A DNA stretch of 6,688 nucleotides from the NCBI GenBank assembly GCA_003242425.1, contig QGUL01000103.1, positions 1-6,688 of the forward strand, given 5' to 3'. The stretch comes from Pseudomonadota bacterium (GTDB lineage Bacteria > Pseudomonadota > Gammaproteobacteria > Burkholderiales > SG8-39). Under the pieces are notes generated by a model. It saw nothing but the letters and a program-made list of their open reading frames with translations, was not told where the DNA came from and did not search any database. This document shows, piece after piece, positions 1 through 6,120 of the stretch; the first letter of the stretch is position 1, and the number at the start of each line of letters is the position of its first letter. The position numbers and the translations under genes were made by a program.

Positions 1-104
1 CCCACCCCCGCGGTGCCCCCCCGTTCGGGGCCCTTCTGGGGGTCCCACAGATGGGCGGACAGGGGGGGCAGGGGGACCTCGAGGGCGACACGCAGGAGGC
101 TCAT
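1..104 (-). CDS. priA: PriA primosomal helicase, N-terminal fragment (cut by window edge)
   Basis: PriA is the superfamily 2 helicase that reloads the replisome at stalled forks. Only about the first 34 codons are in the window. From the ATG at 104 the frame reads MSLLRVALEVPLPPL, then SAHLWDPQKGPERG and GTAGVG. An RVALxVPLxxLFDY start leading to a (V)GxRVxVPFG segment is the usual N-terminal 3'BD domain of proteobacterial PriA, and here the frame stays open to the edge with GVG placed as expected. The frame is closed upstream by a TAG at 162-164, and no better in-frame start follows it. No clear ribosome binding site precedes the ATG. The gene lies downstream of hemE on the same strand, a common betaproteobacterial pairing. 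Odd point: the usual L-F-D-Y reads L-S-A-H here. The call rests on a short match plus context. Confidence 0.6.
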   Translation of the reverse strand, partial: MSLLRVALEVPLPPLSAHLWDPQKGPERGGTAGV

Positions 105-207
105 GCGGCGGCGGTCATCGGGGGCTTGGGCGGGTGCTGCGGCGCGATCGCAGTATCCACTCTAGGAAAAGCACCTAAGTTCACGCGGGCCAATGTTTTT
201 TCAAGGT

Positions 208-241
208 TGTGCACAAATTCTGTGGATAATTTTGTGCATAA
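208..241 (-). promoter_or_regulatory. Tandem DnaA-box cluster upstream of priA
   Basis: Read on the minus strand, 241-233 is TTATGCACA and 229-221 is TTATCCACA. Both fit the DnaA-box consensus TTATNCACA exactly. A third site at 216-208, TTGTGCACA, differs at one base and sits in a perfect 10-bp palindrome (TTGTGCACAA, 207-216). The three sites lie in the same orientation, 12 and 13 bp apart, separated by short AT-rich stretches. Such spacing would let DnaA bind cooperatively. The cluster lies 104 to 137 bp upstream of the putative priA start, so it could regulate priA transcription or titrate DnaA. Binding is inferred from the motif alone. Confidence 0.6.
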
Positions 242-398
242 GGTCTTGGTTCGCGCTCTAACCCTTCACCGGCAAAGGAAATTTTGCGGCCGCCTAAAAA
301 CGCGGCGCCGGAAAAATCCGTTTAAATTCAATAGCATTCCTAACACCGCCGGTGGGTGCCCCGTTGTGGGCAGTGCCGGAGCGGCCACGCCACAAAGA

Positions 399-407
399 TG
401 TGCATAA
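399..407 (-). promoter_or_regulatory. Isolated DnaA box near the hemE 3' end
   Basis: The minus strand reads TTATGCACA, an exact match to TTATNCACA and in the same orientation as the three-site cluster about 160 bp further into the spacer. It lies 28 bp beyond the hemE stop. On its own a 9-mer is weak evidence; the nearby cluster raises the chance that it is functional. Confidence 0.4.
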
Positions 408-434
408 GTCAAGCGGTCTGCCCGTTTGTGTCGG

Positions 435-1493
435 TCAATCGCCTCGATGCCGGAACGCGTGCACAGTCTCGACCAGCACCGCGACATTGTCCGGATCCAC
501 ATGCTGCGAAATCCCGTGACCGAGGTTGAACACGTGGCCGGGGCCGGGACCGAAGGCTTCCAGCACGCGCACGGCTTCCCGGCGGACGGCCTCGGCGTCG
601 CCCAGCAGGGCGGCGGGATCGAGGTTGCCCTGCAAGGCCACGCGGTCGCCCACGCGCCGGCGGGCCTCGCCGAGCGACACCGTCCAGTCCACGCCCACTG
701 CGTCCGCGCCGCACTCGGCGATGGCTTCCAGCCACAGCCCGCCGCCCTTGGTGAACACGATGCTCGGTACCCGGCGGCCTTCGGCCTCCCGGGTGAGGCC
801 GGCGACGATCCGGGCGATGTAGGCCAGGGAGAACTCGCGGTAGGCGTGCGGGGTAAGGGTGCCGCCCCAGGTGTCGAAGATCATCACCGCCTGGGCGCCG
901 GCCTCGATCTGGGCGTTGAGGTAGTCGGTGACGGCGCGGGCGGTGACGTCGAGGATGCGGTGCAGCAGGTCCGGACGCCGGTAGAGCATGGTCTTGATGT
1001 GGCGGAAGTCGTCGCTGCCGCCGCCCTCGACCATGTAGCAGGCCAGGGTAAAGGGGCTGCCGGAGAAGCCGATCAGCGGCACCCGGCCGCCCAGGGCGCG
1101 GCGGATGGAACGCACCGCATCCATCACGTAACGGAGTTCCACGGTGGGGTCGGGGGCGGCGAGCGCCTGGATAGCGGCCTCATCCCGCAAGGGCCGCTGG
1201 AACTTCGGCCCCTCGCCTTCGGCGAAGTAGAGCCCCAGACCCATCGCGTCCGGCACGGTGAGGATGTCGGAGAACAGAATCGCCGCGTCGAGCCCGAAGC
1301 GGTCGATCGGCTGCAGCGTGACTTCGGTCGCCAGCTCCGGCGTCTTGCAGAGCGTGAGGAAGTCGCCCGCGCGCGCGCGTGTGGCGCGGTATTCGGGCAG
1401 GTAGCGGCCGGCCTGGCGCATCAGCCAGACGGGCGTGTAGGGCGTGGGCTCGCGCAGCAGCGCGCGCAGGAAGACATCGTTTTGCAGCGTCAC
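435..1493 (-). CDS. hemE: Uroporphyrinogen decarboxylase
   Basis: HemE removes the four acetate carboxyl groups of uroporphyrinogen III to give coproporphyrinogen III, a cytosolic step of haem synthesis. From the GTG at 1493 the protein is 352 residues, matching the usual ~354. Signature 1 is at 21-35 ([15 protein letters not shown]) with substrate-binding Arg26 and Arg30. The FSD motif carries the catalytic Asp at 76. Signature 2 (GFSGSPFT) is at 142-149, Tyr153 follows, and the C-terminal NLGHG motif carries His326. All key residues are present. The GTG start is chosen because the protein then begins [16 protein letters not shown], as in relatives, and because the GTG overlaps the TGA of the upstream EVE gene (GTGA), suggesting translational coupling. 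The frame stays open upstream to 1874, but that part is antisense-like and lacks homology. Confidence 0.97.
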   Translation of the reverse strand: MTLQNDVFLRALLREPTPYTPVWLMRQAGRYLPEYRATRARAGDFLTLCKTPELATEVTLQPIDRFGLDAAILFSDILTVPDAMGLGLYFAEGEGPKFQRPLRDEAAIQALAAPDPTVELRYVMDAVRSIRRALGGRVPLIGFSGSPFTLACYMVEGGGSDDFRHIKTMLYRRPDLLHRILDVTARAVTDYLNAQIEAGAQAVMIFDTWGGTLTPHAYREFSLAYIARIVAGLTREAEGRRVPSIVFTKGGGLWLEAIAECGADAVGVDWTVSLGEARRRVGDRVALQGNLDPAALLGDAEAVRREAVRVLEAFGPGPGHVFNLGHGISQHVDPDNVAVLVETVHAFRHRGD

Positions 1494-1954
1494 GACTGGA
1501 TCAGCCTTTCGGTGATGAATCGCCATTCGGCCGGATCGACCGGGGTGATGGACAGGCGGTTGCCGGGTTGCAGGATGCGCATCCCGGCGAGCTCCGGATG
1601 CTTGCGCAGCTCGGCAAGCGGTACGAGGTTCGTTTTGCGCACCAGCTTCACGTCCACATGGAACCAGCGCGGCGCCTCGCGCGTCGCCTTGGGGTCGTAG
1701 TAGTCGCTTTGCGGATCGAACTGGGTTTCGTCCGGATAGGGTGCGCTCGCCACTTCCGCGATGCCGGCGATGCCCGGCTGCGGGCAGCTCGAGTGATAGA
1801 AGAACACCCGGTCGCCGATGCGCATCTGGTCGCGCATGAAATTGCGCGCCTGGTAGTTGCGCACGCCGGTCCACGGCGTGGTCTGGTTGGGCGCGTCAGC
1901 GAGATCGTCGATACTGAACTCGTCGGGTTCGGATTTCATCAGCCAGTAGCGCAC
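1490..1954 (-). CDS. EVE domain-containing protein
   Basis: This is a 154-residue single-domain EVE protein, a PUA-like fold named after PDB 2EVE and related to human THYN1. Family members are thought to bind modified bases in DNA or RNA; the cellular role of the housekeeping bacterial form is not settled. Visible family motifs, in order: YWLMKSEP at 3-10, [11 protein letters not shown] at 28-38, FYHSSC at 52-57, GIAEV at 64-68, YYDPKA at 85-90, and [11 protein letters not shown] at 129-139. Start choice: the GTG at 1954 has GGAG six bases upstream and gives the usual [10 protein letters not shown] start. A GTG at 1969 would add five residues but has no ribosome binding site. The gene overlaps hemE by four bases and diverges from rmlB. 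In Pseudomonas and relatives the EVE gene lies near zapA and 6S RNA, which are about 3.6 kb away here. Confidence 0.92.
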   Translation of the reverse strand: MRYWLMKSEPDEFSIDDLADAPNQTTPWTGVRNYQARNFMRDQMRIGDRVFFYHSSCPQPGIAGIAEVASAPYPDETQFDPQSDYYDPKATREAPRWFHVDVKLVRKTNLVPLAELRKHPELAGMRILQPGNRLSITPVDPAEWRFITERLIQS

Positions 1955-2009
1955 GGCATTCTCCGGCACGGGGTGGAAACGGCACAGCCCCAGGAGGGCA
2001 TTCGAGGCT

Positions 2010-2048
2010 GCCGATTATCGGCGATCTGGGGCAAGATACGCGATCTGG
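2010..2048. promoter_or_regulatory. Palindrome and direct repeat between EVE gene and rmlB
   Basis: The 129-bp divergent spacer (1955-2083) contains a perfect inverted repeat, GCCGAT-T-ATCGGC, at 2010-2022. It is followed by two copies of GCGATCTGG at 2021-2029 and 2040-2048, 19 bp apart start to start, close to two helical turns. The arrangement is what a dimeric regulator's operator could look like, and it sits where promoters for both rmlB (36 bp downstream) and the EVE-hemE operon must lie. I could not pick out a convincing sigma-70 -35/-10 pair on either strand. A regulatory role is inference. Confidence 0.35.
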
Positions 2049-2083
2049 AAAATTGCCCGGATCATACGCCCGGCTGATTCGAC

Positions 2084-3142
2084 ATGATCCTCGTTACCGG
2101 CGGCGCAGGCTTCATCGGCTCCAATTTCGTGCTCGACTGGCTCGCAACCAGCGACGAGCCCGTCGTCAATCTCGATGCGCTGACTTACGCCGGCAATCTT
2201 GCCAACCTCGCGTCGCTCGCGGGCGATGCGCGCCACATCTTCGTGCGCGGCGATATTTGCGACCGCGCGCTCGTCGACCGGCTGCTCGCGAACTACAGAC
2301 CGCGCGCCATCGTGCATTTCGCCGCCGAGAGCCATGTGGACCGCTCGATCCACGGTCCGGGCGAGTTCGTGCGCACCAACGTGCAGGGCACCTTCACGCT
2401 GCTGGAGGCCGCGCGCGCGTACTGGACGGCCTTGGACGAGCCCGCCCGCACGGCGTTTCGCTTTCTCCATGTTTCGACCGACGAGGTGTACGGTTCGCTC
2501 GGGCCGGACGATCCGCCCTTTACGGAAACCACACCTTACGCGCCCAACAGTCCTTACGCGGCGAGCAAAGCCGCGTCCGACCATCTGGTGCGCGCCTGGC
2601 ATCACACCTACGGCTTGCCGGTGCTCACCACCAACTGTTCCAACAACTACGGGCCCTACCAGTTTCCGGAGAAGCTGATCCCGCTCGTGATCGCCAACGC
2701 CCTGGGCGGCAGACCGCTGCCCGTCTACGGCGACGGCCTGAACGTGCGCGACTGGCTCTATGTGGGCGACCATTGCGCCGGCGTGCGCACGGTGCTGGAG
2801 AAAGGGCGGCAGGGGGAGACCTACAACATCGGCGGCTGGAACGAACGCACCAACATCGAGATCGTGCGCCGCATCTGTGCGTTGCTGGACGAGCTGCGCC
2901 CCGATCCGGCCGGCTCGTACGAGCGCCTCATCACCTTCGTCAAGGACCGGCCCGGACACGATCGCCGCTATGCCATCGACGCGCGCAAGATCGAACGCGA
3001 GCTCGGCTGGCGGCCGGCGGAAACGTTCGAGAGCGGGCTGCGCAAGACGGTGCGGTGGTATCTCGACAACCAGGCGTGGCTGCGGCAGGTGCAGGACGGC
3101 TCGTATCGAGCGTGGATCGACATGAATTACGCGGCGCGCTGA
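2084..3142 (+). CDS. rmlB: dTDP-glucose 4,6-dehydratase
   Basis: RmlB (RfbB) converts dTDP-D-glucose to dTDP-4-keto-6-deoxy-D-glucose, the second step of dTDP-L-rhamnose synthesis, using tightly bound NAD+ in the cytosol. The 352-residue length is normal. It is an extended short-chain dehydrogenase/reductase: the Rossmann NAD loop GGAGFIGS is at 6-13, the AAESHVDRS segment at 80-88, and the catalytic Thr132-Asp133-Glu134 lie in STDEVYG. The Tyr158-x3-Lys162 pair is in [25 protein letters not shown] follows at 183-200, and DWLYVGDH at 223-230. The ATG at 2084 gives the standard [13 protein letters not shown] start, although no strong Shine-Dalgarno is visible. It is the first gene of the operon, 12 bp before rmlA. 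The whole set of residues distinguishes it from other sugar-nucleotide epimerases. Confidence 0.97.
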   Translation: MILVTGGAGFIGSNFVLDWLATSDEPVVNLDALTYAGNLANLASLAGDARHIFVRGDICDRALVDRLLANYRPRAIVHFAAESHVDRSIHGPGEFVRTNVQGTFTLLEAARAYWTALDEPARTAFRFLHVSTDEVYGSLGPDDPPFTETTPYAPNSPYAASKAASDHLVRAWHHTYGLPVLTTNCSNNYGPYQFPEKLIPLVIANALGGRPLPVYGDGLNVRDWLYVGDHCAGVRTVLEKGRQGETYNIGGWNERTNIEIVRRICALLDELRPDPAGSYERLITFVKDRPGHDRRYAIDARKIERELGWRPAETFESGLRKTVRWYLDNQAWLRQVQDGSYRAWIDMNYAAR

Positions 3143-3154
3143 CTGGAAAGGCTC

Positions 3155-4036
3155 ATGACACGCAAAGGCATCATTCTCGCAGGCGGTTCGGGCACGCGTC
3201 TTTATCCGCTCACGCGCGCGGTGTCGAAGCAACTGCTGCCGGTGTACGACAAGCCGATGATCTACTACCCCTTGAGCGTGCTGATGCTGGCGGGGATCCG
3301 TGACATCCTTGTCATCTCCACGCCGCACGATCTGCCGCTCTTCCGGCAGTTGCTCGGTGACGGCTCGGCTTGGGGGGTGAGTTTCCGGTACGCGGAGCAA
3401 CCGTCTCCGGACGGCATCGCCCAGGCCTTCCTCATCGGCGCCGACTTCATCGGCGACTCGAACTGCTGTCTGGTCCTGGGCGACAACATCTTCTACGGAC
3501 ACGACTTGCAGGAGGAGTTGCAGCGCGCCAACGCGCAGCAGCAGGGCGCGACGGTGTTCGCCTATCCCGTACACGATCCCGAGCGCTACGGCGTGGTCGA
3601 ATTCGATGCGCAACGCCGGGCGATCAGCATCGAGGAAAAGCCTGCGAAACCCAAATCCCGCTATGCGGTGACCGGCCTCTATTTTTACGACAACGAGGTC
3701 GTCGAAATCGCCCGCGGTCTGCGGCCTTCGGCGCGCGGCGAACTGGAGATCACCGACGTCAACAACGTCTATCTCGCGCGCGGCCGGTTGAACGTCGTGC
3801 CCATGGGGCGGGGACACGCGTGGCTCGACACCGGCACGCACGAATCGCTCATCGACGCGAGCCTGTTCATCCAGACCATCGAAAAGCGCCAGGGGCTCAA
3901 GATCGCCTGTCCCGAGGAGATCGCCTGGCGGCGCGGATGGATCTCCGCCGCGCAAGTGGAGGCGCTGGCGGCGCCGCTTGCCAAAAGCAGCTACGGCCAA
4001 TATCTGTTGCAGATCCTGAAAAGCGACGTGTTCTGA
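3155..4036 (+). CDS. rmlA: Glucose-1-phosphate thymidylyltransferase
   Basis: RmlA (RfbA) joins dTTP and glucose-1-phosphate to form dTDP-glucose and pyrophosphate, the committed first step of the rhamnose pathway; in studied homologues dTDP-L-rhamnose inhibits it. The protein is 293 residues, the usual size. The nucleotide-binding signature [11 protein letters not shown] is at 10-20, with Lys25 in [11 protein letters not shown]. Asp110 in LGDN and Asp225 in WLDTG are the expected metal ligands, and EEKP at 160-163 carries Lys162. The C-terminal helical part (about 240-293) fits the long tetrameric RmlA form. A GGAAAG four bases before the ATG is a good ribosome binding site. The gene lies 12 bp after rmlB, and its TGA shares one base with the rmlC ATG (TGATG), consistent with translational coupling. 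Confidence 0.97.
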   Translation: MTRKGIILAGGSGTRLYPLTRAVSKQLLPVYDKPMIYYPLSVLMLAGIRDILVISTPHDLPLFRQLLGDGSAWGVSFRYAEQPSPDGIAQAFLIGADFIGDSNCCLVLGDNIFYGHDLQEELQRANAQQQGATVFAYPVHDPERYGVVEFDAQRRAISIEEKPAKPKSRYAVTGLYFYDNEVVEIARGLRPSARGELEITDVNNVYLARGRLNVVPMGRGHAWLDTGTHESLIDASLFIQTIEKRQGLKIACPEEIAWRRGWISAAQVEALAAPLAKSSYGQYLLQILKSDVF

Positions 4037-4578
4037 TGAAGGTGTTCGATACGCCGCTGCCCGGCGTCAAACTCATCGAGCCGGCCGTATACGGCGACGC
4101 ACGTGGTTTTTTTTATGAGAGCTACAACGAACGCGCGTTCGCGCAGCAGGTGGCCGACGTGCGCTTCGTGCAGGATAACCACAGCCGGTCGCGGCATGGC
4201 GTGCTGCGGGGTCTGCACTATCAGATCAAACAACCGCAGGGCAAACTGGTGCGCGTGGCGGTCGGCGAGGTGCTGGACGTTGCCGTCGACATCAGACGTT
4301 CCTCCCCGGCCTTCGGGAAGTGGGTGGCCTACAGGCTGTCGGCAGAAAACCACCGGCAGCTTTGGATTCCGCCCGGCTTCGCGCACGGCTTCGTCGTGTT
4401 GTCGGAAGTGGCCGAGTTCCTCTACAAGACGACCGACTACTACGCACCGGAACACGAACGCTGCATCCGCTGGGACGATCCCGACCTGGCGATCGACTGG
4501 CAGATCGACTTCACCCCGCAGCTGTCGGCCAAGGATGCGGCCGGGCTGCGTCTGAGCGAAGCGGAGCTGTTCCCGTGA
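4036..4578 (+). CDS. rmlC: dTDP-4-dehydrorhamnose 3,5-epimerase
   Basis: RmlC (RfbC) epimerises C3 and C5 of dTDP-4-keto-6-deoxyglucose, the third step of dTDP-L-rhamnose synthesis. The 180-residue length is normal for this cupin enzyme. Family landmarks: ARGFFYESY at 22-30, FVQDNHSRS at 44-52, VLRGLHYQ at 56-63 with catalytic His61, QGKLVRV at 68-74, and WIPPGFAHGF at 110-119. EFLYKTTDYY at 127-136 carries the acid Tyr130. The ATG overlaps the rmlA stop by one base, and the TGA overlaps the rmlD GTG by four (GTGA). Odd point: Gly24-Phe25-Phe26-Tyr27 use GGT TTT TTT TAT, making an unbroken run of eight T at 4107-4114 in an otherwise GC-rich gene. One extra T there would give an immediate TGA. 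Confidence 0.97.
   Translation: MKVFDTPLPGVKLIEPAVYGDARGFFYESYNERAFAQQVADVRFVQDNHSRSRHGVLRGLHYQIKQPQGKLVRVAVGEVLDVAVDIRRSSPAFGKWVAYRLSAENHRQLWIPPGFAHGFVVLSEVAEFLYKTTDYYAPEHERCIRWDDPDLAIDWQIDFTPQLSAKDAAGLRLSEAELFP
4107..4114 (+). repeat. T8 homopolymer tract inside rmlC
   Basis: Eight consecutive T lie at codons 24-27 of rmlC. All four codons (Gly, Phe, Phe, Tyr) end in T, while neighbouring codons mostly end in C or G. Gaining one T would read GGT TTT TTT TTA TGA and stop the protein at about residue 27. Losing one T would shift into a frame that stays open, out of register, to 4555. The tract is plainly present; its instability is inference, and eight bases is short for a contingency locus. 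Confidence 0.6.
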
Positions 4579-5468
4579 ACCGGCCGCGCATCCTGCTGAC
4601 CGGCGCGAGCGGCCAGGTGGGCTGGGAGCTGCGCCGTACGCTGCTGCCGCTGGGCGAGGTCATCGCGCCGGGCCGCGAGGAATTCGATTTGTCGAAGCCC
4701 GAGCGCCTGGCCGAGACGGTGCGGCGCATCCGTCCGCAGTGGATCGTCAACCCCGCAGCCTATACGGCCGTGGACCGCGCCGAATCCGAGCCGGCGCTGT
4801 GCGACACGGTCAACGCTGTCGCGCCCGCTGAACTTGCGCGCGCTGCACGTGCGCTCGGCGCGGGTTTCATCCATTTCTCCACCGATTACGTGTTCAACGG
4901 CGACAAGCGTGCGCCGTACCGGGAAGACGATGCGCCCATGCCCCTGAATCAGTACGGTGCGAGCAAGCTGGAAGGCGAACGCGCGATCGCCGCGATCGGC
5001 GGCGCCTGGCTGATCTTCCGCACGGGGTGGGTCTACGGCGGACATGGCGACAACTTCGTGCGCACCGTGCAGCGCCTGCTGTTGCAGCGGGAGAGCCTCA
5101 GCATTGTCGACGATCAGATCGGCGCACCGACCTGGGCGCGCGCCGTCGCCGAGGTGGTCGCCATCATCATGGGCCGTTACGCGGCGCCGGAAGCGCTGTT
5201 GCCCGACAGCGGGATCTATCACCTGTCCGCAGGCGGCTCGACGAGCTGGTTCGCTTTCGCCGAGCACATCCGCGAGCGGATGGCGGCCGCGCATCCGGGA
5301 CGGCCGCTGGCGCGGCTCATCCCCATTCCGAGCGTGCAATACCCCACCCCCGCCACGCGCAGCCACTATTCGGTACTCGACAACAGCAAGCTGCGGGAGC
5401 GTTTCGGACTGGCCTTGCCCGACTGGAAGGAGTGCTTCGCGCTCGCCGCGCCGGAGTTCGGGCTTTGA
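4575..5468 (+). CDS. rmlD: dTDP-4-dehydrorhamnose reductase
   Basis: RmlD (RfbD) reduces dTDP-4-keto-L-rhamnose with NAD(P)H to dTDP-L-rhamnose, the final step of the pathway. From the GTG at 4575 the protein is 297 residues, as expected. The Rossmann loop GASGQVG is at 10-16, NPAAYTAVDRAE at 59-70, and STDYVFNGD at 102-110 with catalytic Thr103. The Tyr127-x3-Lys131 pair is in NQYGASK, RTGWVYG lies at 149-155, and DQIGAPTWA at 180-188. The C-terminal HYSVLDNSKL at 264-273 is the usual RmlD tail motif. The GTG is favoured because it gives VNRPRILLTGASGQVG and overlaps the rmlC stop as GTGA, implying coupled translation. It is the last gene of the operon and converges on ssrS, with a shared hairpin about 50 bp downstream. 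Confidence 0.96.
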   Translation: MNRPRILLTGASGQVGWELRRTLLPLGEVIAPGREEFDLSKPERLAETVRRIRPQWIVNPAAYTAVDRAESEPALCDTVNAVAPAELARAARALGAGFIHFSTDYVFNGDKRAPYREDDAPMPLNQYGASKLEGERAIAAIGGAWLIFRTGWVYGGHGDNFVRTVQRLLLQRESLSIVDDQIGAPTWARAVAEVVAIIMGRYAAPEALLPDSGIYHLSAGGSTSWFAFAEHIRERMAAAHPGRPLARLIPIPSVQYPTPATRSHYSVLDNSKLRERFGLALPDWKECFALAAPEFGL

Positions 5469-5515
5469 ACACGGTCCTGCGCACTTCACGCGGAGACTGA
5501 GGCGAAGCAAGAAAC

Positions 5516-5542
5516 AAAAAACGCAGGCATGTGCCTGCGTTT
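5516..5542 (-). terminator. Rho-independent terminator of the ssrS/zapA transcript
   Basis: A perfect inverted repeat, ACGCAGGCA-TG-TGCCTGCGT, occupies 5521-5540. On the minus strand it is followed by six T and then G, which fits an intrinsic terminator just after the 6S RNA 3' end. On the plus strand the hairpin is followed only by TTTG, so it could also end the rml transcript about 50 bp after rmlD, but more weakly. No other terminator-like structure is seen between rmlD and ssrS. Confidence 0.8.
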
Positions 5543-5549
5543 GAAGAGG

Positions 5550-5731
5550 AGCCCCCCGCCGATGCCGTGAGACCGTGAATCTTGAACCTCTCGGTTCAAG
5601 GTGGTCGCCTACGGGTGGCCGTAGGTACATCCGACGAGGGACGCGCGCATTGGCCACCTCAGATCAGCAACCTGGCGTGTGGTGTTGGTTCAAGAAAATA
5701 TCAGCCTTACACGCACATCGCAGGGGACATT
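5550..5731 (-). ncRNA. ssrS: 6S RNA
   Basis: 6S RNA mimics an open promoter and binds sigma-70 RNA polymerase holoenzyme, damping transcription in stationary phase. Near the RNA 5' end, CCCC (5726-5723) with CGATG and CGTG can pair with CACGGCATCG and GGGG at the 3' end (about 5570-5553), giving the closing stem with small internal loops. The conserved CTGATATTTTC occurs at 5704-5694 (E. coli has CCGATATTTC). On the 3' side, CACC precedes a perfect hairpin CTTGAACC-GAGA-GGTTCAAG (5600-5581), close to the E. coli CACCTTGAACC...GGTTCAAGG. About 180 nt fits the usual 183. Position also fits: it lies downstream of zapA, as in E. coli. Ends are approximate. A small hairpin (GACCG/CGGTC, 5746-5761) lies between zapA and the 5' end; no clear promoter was found there. 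Confidence 0.88.
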
Positions 5732-5796
5732 GACCGACTGCGACCGACCGCTTGCGCGGTCTTGCGGCGCCTTGCGCGCCCGCCCGCATGGAAAAC

Positions 5797-6120
5797 TCAG
5801 AACAGGTTTTCCTGCGGCGCGAGCGCCTCGTCGAGCGCCGCTCGCATGGAAGCGATTCTACGCTTCACCCCTTCGATGTCAAAGCCATTGACAGAAGTTT
5901 GCGCAGCCTGCAACGTAAGCAGTTCGTGCGTGATGTTCAGCGCCGCCATGACCGCGATGCGCTCCGCGCTGCCGATACGGCCGGTCGCCTTGATCTCGTT
6001 CATCTTCTGGTCGAGATAGGCCACCGCCTGCAGCAAGGACTCGCGTTCCTCATCGGCGCACGCAACCTTGTACGTGCGGCCCATGATGGTGATGTCCAGG
6101 GCACCGATCTTGTCGCTCAT
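5797..6120 (-). CDS. zapA: Cell division protein ZapA
   Basis: ZapA binds FtsZ and bundles its filaments, stabilising the Z-ring at midcell. The protein is 107 residues, as usual for proteobacterial ZapA. Residues 8-21 (LDITIMGRTYKVAC) form the N-terminal beta hairpin. A helix follows at about 24-45 (EERESLLQAVAYLDQKMNEI), then the family hallmark ERIAVMAALNITHELL at 53-68 in the long dimerisation helix. A charged amphipathic helix at 82-100 leads to the tail PQENLF. The ATG overlaps the TGA of the upstream coiled-coil gene (ATGA), suggesting coupled translation, and no separate strong ribosome binding site is visible. 6S RNA begins about 65 bp downstream, the classical zapA-ssrS order. Confidence 0.94.
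   Translation of the reverse strand: MSDKIGALDITIMGRTYKVACADEERESLLQAVAYLDQKMNEIKATGRIGSAERIAVMAALNITHELLTLQAAQTSVNGFDIEGVKRRIASMRAALDEALAPQENLF

Larger units (their letters stand above)
105..434. other. hemE-priA intergenic region
   Basis: This 330-bp spacer between the hemE stop and the putative priA start carries no convincing gene. It is more AT-rich than its surroundings between about 170 and 345, with runs of A and T at 195-201, 296-300 and 311-315. It holds the DnaA-box cluster at 208-241 and a lone box at 399-407, annotated separately. An imperfect inverted repeat (GTGG at 365 pairing with CCAC near 392, inner GTGCCG with CGGCCAC) follows hemE, but no T-run follows it on the minus strand, so I do not call it a terminator. 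No clear sigma-70 promoter for priA could be picked out by eye. Confidence 0.6.

Noticed and set aside
365..392. Inverted repeat after hemE as a terminator
   Set aside because: The stem is broken by mismatches and no T-run follows it on the minus strand.
51..407. A plus-strand open frame of 118 codons over the hemE-priA spacer
   Set aside because: It overlaps the putative priA start and the DnaA-box cluster, and has no recognisable motif or good start context.
105..434. Chromosomal origin oriC at the DnaA boxes
   Set aside because: Neither dnaA, dnaN, rpmH nor parAB flanks the spacer, it is only 330 bp, and there are few boxes without a clear AT-rich unwinding element; a regulatory or titration site is more economical.
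426..1700. A 424-codon plus-strand open frame opposite hemE
   Set aside because: The composition is that of a GC shadow; hemE and the EVE gene on the other strand account for the region with full motif sets.
1494..1874. N-terminal extension of hemE up to 1874
   Set aside because: The extension lies within the EVE coding sequence in another frame and matches nothing; the GTG at 1493 gives the family's normal start.
2015..4000. A 661-codon open frame on the minus strand opposite rmlB and rmlA
   Set aside because: It is antisense to two genes with complete family motifs, its translation is Arg/Val/Ala/His-rich without recognisable domains, and long antisense frames are expected in GC-rich DNA.
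4440..5657. A 405-codon minus-strand open frame opposite rmlC/rmlD that runs into 6S RNA
   Set aside because: It is antisense to well-supported rml genes, crosses the terminator hairpin and the 3' part of 6S RNA, and shows no family features.
5746..5761. GACCG/CGGTC hairpin between zapA and 6S RNA as a terminator
   Set aside because: The stem is only 5 bp and no T-run follows; it may be incidental or a processing signal, with no way to tell from sequence.
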